From Sphaerisporangium krabiense (GTDB taxonomy: Bacteria > Actinomycetota > Actinomycetes > Streptosporangiales > Streptosporangiaceae): 64,000 nt of DNA. Under the pieces are notes generated by a model. It saw only the letters and a list, made by a program, of their open reading frames with translations, was not told where the DNA came from and ran no database searches. Location: NCBI RefSeq assembly GCF_014200435.1, contig NZ_JACHBR010000002.1:362501-426500 (forward strand), read 5' to 3'. Shown here piece by piece: positions 59,630 through 64,000 of this stretch; the stretch's first letter is position 1; each line of letters begins with the position of its first letter. The position numbers were made by a program, and so were the translations under genes.

Positions 59630-60102
59630 ACTTACCTCCTGCGATCCCGAGACGACGCGACCTCCCCCGCTCCCACGCCGGCCTCCCGCGCTCGTGACGG
59701 GTCGCGGTCTCCCACTCGCCTGTCGCGGGCCGGCGCGGCGCGGCCGGGCGTCCCCCTGTGCCCGTGGTCGCGCGAGAACCGTCCTATGCGAGCGGGCCTT
59801 CCGGGTCCACTCGATTTCCGGTGGTACGCGGACCGTTATGCGCCTGACGGATGTCCGTTTCCCGGGGGAGCGCGGGCGCGTCGTTCGGGGGGTTCGGCGG
59901 GGAGCGGGGATTGGCGGTCTCTTTTCCGCTGGAGAAGGGGGTCCGAATCGCGCCGGGGCGCCGCAGGTCAGCGGCCATAACGTCGTGCCAGGCCGCGAAG
60001 AGCGGCACCGCCGCGGGACGGCTCACGAGGGCCGCGACGTCCGAACCGGACGTCGCCCGGCCGTCGTCCGGCGGCGTGTGATGATCGAGGAAAGGCACCA
60101 CC
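59630..60102. other. Intergenic region without clear features
   Basis: About 470 bases between divergent amidase and SDR genes. Only GAGGAAAGG shortly before the SDR ATG is evident. No recognised repeat, RNA or additional gene. Confidence 0.5.
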
Positions 60103-60909
60103 ATGGATTTGCAGCTCGCCGGACGCGTCGCGGTCGTCACCGGGGCGTCCAAGGGCATAGGACTGGCCGTCACCAGCACGCTGCTGGCGGAAGGGGCCCG
60201 GGTCGTGGCGACCTCCCGCACGCGGGGCCCGGGGCTGGAGGCGCTCGCCTGCCCCGATCTCGTGCACGTGCCCGCCGACCTCATGGACCCGGCCGCGCCG
60301 GAGGAAGTGGTGGCGCGGGCGGCCGAGACCTTCGGCGGCCTGGACATCCTGGTCAACAACGCCGGAGGGCCGCCGCCGGGCGTGACGCTGCCGCGCGGCT
60401 CGTTCCTGGACGCCGGCGACGAGGAATGGCGTGCGATGTTCGAGTTCAACCTGTTCTCCGTCGTCAGGGCGGTGCGCGCGGCGATCCCGCTGATGCTGGA
60501 GCGCGGCGGCGGCGCGATCGTGAACGTGTCCTCGGGCAACGCGCGGCAGCCGTCCCCGATCAACGTGGACTACGGCGCCGCCAAGGCCGCGATGACCAAC
60601 CTCGGCAAGGCCCTGTCGGTGGAGTTCGGGTCGCGGGGCATCCGGGTGAACACGGTCTCGCCCGGGCCGGTGCGCACGCCGTGGTGGACCGACCAGGGCG
60701 GCGTGGCCGACATGATCGCCGCCCAGGCCGGCGCCGGACGGGACGACGCGCTCGACAAGATCGCCCCCGAGATGATGAACCTCACCACGGGCCGCCTGGC
60801 CGACCCGCAGGAGATCGCCGACGCGGTCGCCCTGCTCGCCTCTCCCCGCTCGGCCAGCACCACCGGCGCCGACTTCGCCGTGGACTCGGGTTTCCTGAAG
60901 GAGATCTGA
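60103..60909 (+). CDS. SDR-family oxidoreductase
   Basis: 268 residues of a classical short-chain dehydrogenase. Cofactor motif VTGASKGIGLAVTSTLLAEG, D in VHVPADLMDP, NNAGGPPPGVTL, active-site serine region IVNVSSGNARQP and catalytic YGAAK in DYGAAKAAMTNLGKALSVE. The C-terminus has VNTVSPGPVRTPWW and a typical TTGADFAVDSGFLKE. It fits the family of NAD(P)-dependent 3-oxoacyl or sugar-alcohol-like reductases, without a specific substrate. GGAAAGGCACCACC precedes the ATG. It stands alone and converges with an aldo/keto reductase gene. Confidence 0.87.
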   Translation: MDLQLAGRVAVVTGASKGIGLAVTSTLLAEGARVVATSRTRGPGLEALACPDLVHVPADLMDPAAPEEVVARAAETFGGLDILVNNAGGPPPGVTLPRGSFLDAGDEEWRAMFEFNLFSVVRAVRAAIPLMLERGGGAIVNVSSGNARQPSPINVDYGAAKAAMTNLGKALSVEFGSRGIRVNTVSPGPVRTPWWTDQGGVADMIAAQAGAGRDDALDKIAPEMMNLTTGRLADPQEIADAVALLASPRSASTTGADFAVDSGFLKEI

Positions 60910-60932
60910 GCCCGGCCACGGCGGCCACGGCC

Positions 60933-61928
60933 TCATGCCTCGCTGTCCAGCGAGCGCATCTGGGCGAGGGCGTAGCGGTCGCCGGCGGCGGCGCCGTCGG
61001 GGACGGCCTGTTCGATGGCGGTCAGGTCGCCGGGGGTGAGCTTGATGAACTCGGCGGCCAGGGATTCGGCCAGACGGTCGCGGCGGCGGGCCCCGATCAG
61101 AGGGACGATGTCCTTCCCGCGGTCGGCGACCCAGGCGATGGCGAGCTGGGCGACGGTGACGCCCTTGGCCGCGGCCACGGCGCGCAGGCGCTCGGCCAGG
61201 TCGAGGTTGCGGCGCAGGTTGCCGTCGGAGAACCGCGGGCTGGTGGCGCGGAAGTCACGCGCGCCCAGCTCGCGCCGGGGACTCCAGTGTCCGCCGAGCA
61301 GGCCGCGTGACAGCACGCCGTAGGCGGTGACGCCGATGCCGAGCTCGCGGGTGGCGGGCAGGATCTCGCGTTCGACGCCCCGCGACAGCAGCGAGTACTC
61401 GATCTGGAGGTCGGCGATGGGATGGACGGCGGCGGCGCGCCGGATCGTCTCGGCGCCGACCTCCGACAGGCCGATGTGGCGGACGTGCCCGGCCTGGACC
61501 AGCTCGGCGATGGCGCCGATGGTGTCCTCGATGGGGACGGCCGGGTCGAGCCGGGCCGGGCGGTAGATGTCGACGTGGTCGGTGCCGAGCCGGCGCAGGC
61601 TGTAGGCGAGGAAGGTCTTCACGGCGGCGGGCCGCGCGTCGAAGCCGGCCCAGGCGCCGCCGGGATCGCGCAGGGCCCCGAACTTGACGCTGATGACGGC
61701 CTGGTCGCGGGCGCGGCCCTTCAGCGCCTCGCGCAGGAGCATCTCGTTGTGGCCCATGCCGTAGAAGTCGCCCGTGTCCAGGAGGGTGACCCCGGCGTCG
61801 AGCGCGGCGCGGACGGTGGCGATCGACTCGGCCTCGTCGGCCGGGCCGTACATGTCCGACATGCCCATGAGCCCCAGCCCGAGGGCGGACACGGTGGGGC
61901 CGGTGCTGCCGAGAGTGCGGGTGCCCAT
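60933..61928 (-). CDS. Aldo/keto reductase
   Basis: About 331 residues of the TIM-barrel AKR family. LGSTGPTVSALGLGLMGMSD, the catalytic D and Y in LLDTGDFYGMGHNEMLLREA, lysine in VISVKFGALRDPGG, and GLSEVGAETIRRA are visible. At the usual catalytic His position (YYQHRVDP in relatives) it has IYRPARLDP, so His is absent, which may alter chemistry. The C-terminal cofactor region VPLIGARRRDRLAESL is present. NADPH-dependent reduction of an aldehyde or ketone is expected. ATG 61928 fits other AKR starts; a GTG 24 nt upstream is open. Divergent from a TetR gene with shared dyads. Confidence 0.84.
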   Translation of the reverse strand: MGTRTLGSTGPTVSALGLGLMGMSDMYGPADEAESIATVRAALDAGVTLLDTGDFYGMGHNEMLLREALKGRARDQAVISVKFGALRDPGGAWAGFDARPAAVKTFLAYSLRRLGTDHVDIYRPARLDPAVPIEDTIGAIAELVQAGHVRHIGLSEVGAETIRRAAAVHPIADLQIEYSLLSRGVEREILPATRELGIGVTAYGVLSRGLLGGHWSPRRELGARDFRATSPRFSDGNLRRNLDLAERLRAVAAAKGVTVAQLAIAWVADRGKDIVPLIGARRRDRLAESLAAEFIKLTPGDLTAIEQAVPDGAAAGDRYALAQMRSLDSEA

Positions 61929-61971
61929 GGCTTCGTCCAATCCTCCCGGCACGCCGGGACGTCACGATCAT

Positions 61972-62030
61972 CGCTAACGCAATGACGGTAGCACCGCTAC
62001 GCCTAACGTCGCTACCTTGAATCTGTTAGC
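61972..62030. promoter_or_regulatory. Operator region between aldo/keto reductase and TetR genes
   Basis: Nested dyads: GCTAAC (61972-61977) with GTTAGC (62025-62030), and GGTAGC (61987-61992) with GCTACC (62011-62016). GTAGC-ACC-GCTAC forms an additional tight palindrome. The TetR start is 9 bp to the right. Confidence 0.55.
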
Positions 62031-62038
62031 TTTGGTAC

Positions 62039-62740
62039 ATGCCCACCGAGACCCTCAGCACCAGAGACCGAGTCCTGCGCGCGGCGGCCGACCTGCTGGC
62101 GGAGGGCGGCCGGGACGCCGTCTCGACGCGCGCGGTCGGCGCCGCCGCCGGGGTGCAGGCCCCGACGCTGTACCGCCTGTTCGGCGACAAGGACGGCATG
62201 CTGGCCGCCGTGGCCGCCTACGGTTTCGAGGAGTATCTGACGAGCAAGGCCCGCATGGGCCGCTCCGAGGACCCGGTGGCCGACCTGCGCCGCGGGTGGG
62301 ACCTTCACGTCGACTTCGGCCTGTCCCGCCCGGCCTTCTACGTGCTGATGTACGGCGACGCCCACCCGGGCGTCTGCTCGCCCGCCGCGCGCCGGGCCGC
62401 GTCCATGCTGGAGCAGATCATCACGCGCATCGCCGACGCCGGACGGCTGAAGACCAGCGTGGGCAGGGCGGCGGGCATGGTCCACGCCGCGGGCATCGGC
62501 GTCACCCTGAGCCTCATCGCCACGGCCCCCGAGGAGCGGGACCCGGAGATGTCCACCGTGACCCGCGAGGCCGTCCTCGGCGCGATCGTCACCGGGGACG
62601 AGGCGCCGGGCCCCGATCCGCACGCCGGCGTCGCGGGCCGCGCGATGGCGCTGCGCGCCGCGCTCTGCGGGCACGAGACCCCGCTCAGCCCCGCCGAACG
62701 CGTCCTTCTCGCCGAATGGCTGGACCGCCTGGCCCGCTGA
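62039..62740 (+). CDS. TetR family transcriptional regulator
   Basis: 233 residues. HTH: RDRVLRAAADLLAEGGRDAV, STRAVGAAAGVQAPTLYRLF and GDKDGMLAAVAAYG. The C-terminal helical domain is typical and contains GWDLHVDFGLSRPAFYVLMY. It is leaderless or has a very short leader, because the ATG is 9 bp from the last dyad. It probably represses the divergent aldo/keto reductase gene. Its last residues nearly touch the convergent ArsR-like regulator gene. Confidence 0.87.
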   Translation: MPTETLSTRDRVLRAAADLLAEGGRDAVSTRAVGAAAGVQAPTLYRLFGDKDGMLAAVAAYGFEEYLTSKARMGRSEDPVADLRRGWDLHVDFGLSRPAFYVLMYGDAHPGVCSPAARRAASMLEQIITRIADAGRLKTSVGRAAGMVHAAGIGVTLSLIATAPEERDPEMSTVTREAVLGAIVTGDEAPGPDPHAGVAGRAMALRAALCGHETPLSPAERVLLAEWLDRLAR

Positions 62741-62746
62741 GCCCGG

Positions 62747-63742
62747 TCAGGAGCCGAGGAGGTGTACCAGGGCCGTCGCGCGGTCGGTGCGTTCGACGTG
62801 GATCTCGCGGCCGGACCGTTGCCGGTGGATCAGGCCCGCCGTCTCCAGGCGGTCGCAGTGGTAGGTGACGGCGTTCGGGGCGTGCCGGGTGATCTCGGCG
62901 AGCCTGCCCATGGTCAGCGGCCGCTCCAGGCTGGTCAGGATCGCCGCCCGCGCCTCGCCCATCAGCAGCACCAGCGCGTCGCCGTCGCGCCTCTCCCTGG
63001 GGGCCCGGGACGCCAGCGTTCCCGCCAGGGGGAGGGGGTAGCCGATCCACACCACCTCGGGGCCGTCCAGGTTGCTCACCATCGAGGTCGGCCCGGTGAT
63101 CATGGGCATGAGCACGAGCCTGCGCGACCCGATGTGGAAGCGCGCCGGCTCGGTGTCGGGGAAGCTGAAGGCGCCGTCCTGGAACATGCACCCCGCGTGC
63201 AGGTCGTTGAGCACCGCGTCCATGGACCCCCGGGCGGCGGCGATGGCGACCCGCTCGATCTCACGGTCCATCAGCGGCCGGGCGCGCGTCCACACGTCGC
63301 CCATGACCGACCAGACGCGCTCCAGCAGGCCGGCGTAGCCGTGCAGCCACGCCTTCGGGCGCTCGGCCGCGGCGCGCCAGTGCGGCGGGACGCGCCCGCC
63401 GGTGATCGCCGCGAGGTCGTCGAGCAGCGCCTGGCCGGGCAGGTCGCGCAGGATCTCGATCTGCGTCTCGATGGGGATGTCGCCGGTCGGCGTGCCGGGG
63501 AAGACGAGGTCGGGCACGACGCTGTAGCCGGGGGTCGCCAGCGAGCGCACGATCGGCCCGTCGCCCGGCACGGCGACCGAGCGGATCATGCGGCGCCATG
63601 ACTCGGGCGCTCCGCGCAGCCGCCCGCCGAGCGCGTCGGTGATCAGCGCCAGCATCGACACGCCGGGAGCCAGAGCCACCGCCACCGGCACGCTCTGGGG
63701 CCGCTCCACGCTCAGGGTGGTACGCACGCGCTCTCCAGTCAC
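62747..63742 (-). CDS. ArsR-like winged-helix regulator with N-terminal ligand domain
   Basis: 331 residues. About 250 N-terminal residues form a mixed domain without a well-known name (DUF5937-like in ArsR regulators of actinomycetes), with LERVWSVMGDVWTRARPLMD and FHIGSRRLVLMPMITGPTSM. The C-terminal 80 residues are the winged HTH, LMGEARAAILTSLERPLTMG, RLAEITRHAPNAVTYHCDRL and ETAGLIHRQRSGREIHVERT. No metal-binding cysteine motif is seen. GTG start. Target unknown; divergent from the gene beginning at 63965. Confidence 0.78.
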   Translation of the reverse strand: MTGERVRTTLSVERPQSVPVAVALAPGVSMLALITDALGGRLRGAPESWRRMIRSVAVPGDGPIVRSLATPGYSVVPDLVFPGTPTGDIPIETQIEILRDLPGQALLDDLAAITGGRVPPHWRAAAERPKAWLHGYAGLLERVWSVMGDVWTRARPLMDREIERVAIAAARGSMDAVLNDLHAGCMFQDGAFSFPDTEPARFHIGSRRLVLMPMITGPTSMVSNLDGPEVVWIGYPLPLAGTLASRAPRERRDGDALVLLMGEARAAILTSLERPLTMGRLAEITRHAPNAVTYHCDRLETAGLIHRQRSGREIHVERTDRATALVHLLGS

Positions 63743-63964
63743 CCAGGATCCCCTCGTCTCCCTTTGAACCTAGCCATATATCGAACACTTTCGCAGCTCC
63801 CTCCGGACCACTCAATGTCCGGAAATCTGACCCTGTCGTCAGCGTGACCGGCGTATCGCCCCCTGTCGCCGACTGTCAGCGCCGTGTGAGCGGGTTGTGA
63901 GGACGGGTCCCTAATTTCGACGTCGACCGCCCCGAAGGAGGGGCGCAGAACGAAGGGAGTCGCC

Positions 63965-64000
63965 ATGCGCACGACACGACGGACGGCCGGCGGTACGCCC
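63965..64000 (+). CDS. Start of a gene cut by the window edge
   Basis: GAAGGGAG lies 5 nt before an ATG opening MRTTRRTAGGTP, still open at the window end. The arginine-rich start resembles the n-region of a signal peptide, but 12 residues are too few to identify it. Confidence 0.4.
   Translation, partial: MRTTRRTAGGTP

Overview
The window is GC-rich actinomycete DNA. Starts are often GTG or TTG, ribosome sites are AGGAGG-like, and the genes include ECF, TetR, MarR and GntR regulators, a WS/DGAT acyltransferase and a DUF1931 protein. The gene families suggest a filamentous actinomycete such as Streptosporangiaceae or Thermomonosporaceae; I infer this from gene content only. No rRNA or tRNA gene was seen.

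Layout. (1) 1-6.2 kb: NTF2-like protein, formaldehyde dehydrogenase, DUF1931 protein and a cyclic-nucleotide-domain thioredoxin-reductase-like enzyme, followed by a graveyard of stress and translation genes. The graveyard holds fragments of DnaJ, CbpM, ClpB fused to thioredoxin, ribosomal protein S4 and adenylate kinase. (2) 6.2-18.1 kb: ordinary metabolic and regulatory genes, including succinate-semialdehyde dehydrogenase, a methyltransferase, tandem duplicated secreted proteins, two divergent TetR pairs, a YCII/ECF-sigma pair and D-aminopeptidase. (3) 18.3-23.6 kb: a 1567-residue protein resembling effectors of extracellular contractile injection systems, overlapping a 216-residue partner gene. 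(4) 23.8-52.4 kb: a biosynthetic gene cluster. (5) 52.4-64 kb: two small genes, GntR, gamma-glutamyltransferase, a possible structured RNA, two SDRs, two TetR regulators, CBS protein, amidase, aldo-keto reductase, an ArsR-like regulator and a gene cut by the window edge.

The cluster is the most interesting part. Its core is an MIO aminomutase of the tyrosine 2,3-aminomutase type, a C-A-PCP NRPS whose condensation motif is degenerate, a free-standing condensation enzyme, a free-standing PCP and an HpaB-type flavin hydroxylase. This is the set that builds and attaches the beta-tyrosine side chain of chromoprotein enediynes (SgcC, C1, C2, C4, C5 of C-1027). No enediyne polyketide synthase, halogenase or flavin reductase lies in the window, and unrelated genes border the cluster on both sides. 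Additional genes include two acyl-CoA-dehydrogenase-fold monooxygenases, an SgcJ-like protein, a YcaO-like protein, an NAD-dependent epimerase coupled to an acyl-CoA carboxyltransferase, a phosphopantetheinyl transferase, hydrolases, a WS/DGAT acyltransferase, a solute-binding-protein homologue without a signal peptide, two MarR regulators and a TrmB-like regulator.

Two repeated DNA motifs tie the cluster together. One is an 18-bp dyad near CGCAWTCCAGRAGATGCG at several cluster promoters. The other is a pair of GCAGC-WW-GYTGC palindromes upstream of two paralogous small-protein genes that share a GTTWD peptide motif. My reading is a locus making a beta-tyrosine or beta-DOPA-derived product that is not an enediyne, or one whose acceptor is made elsewhere in the genome.
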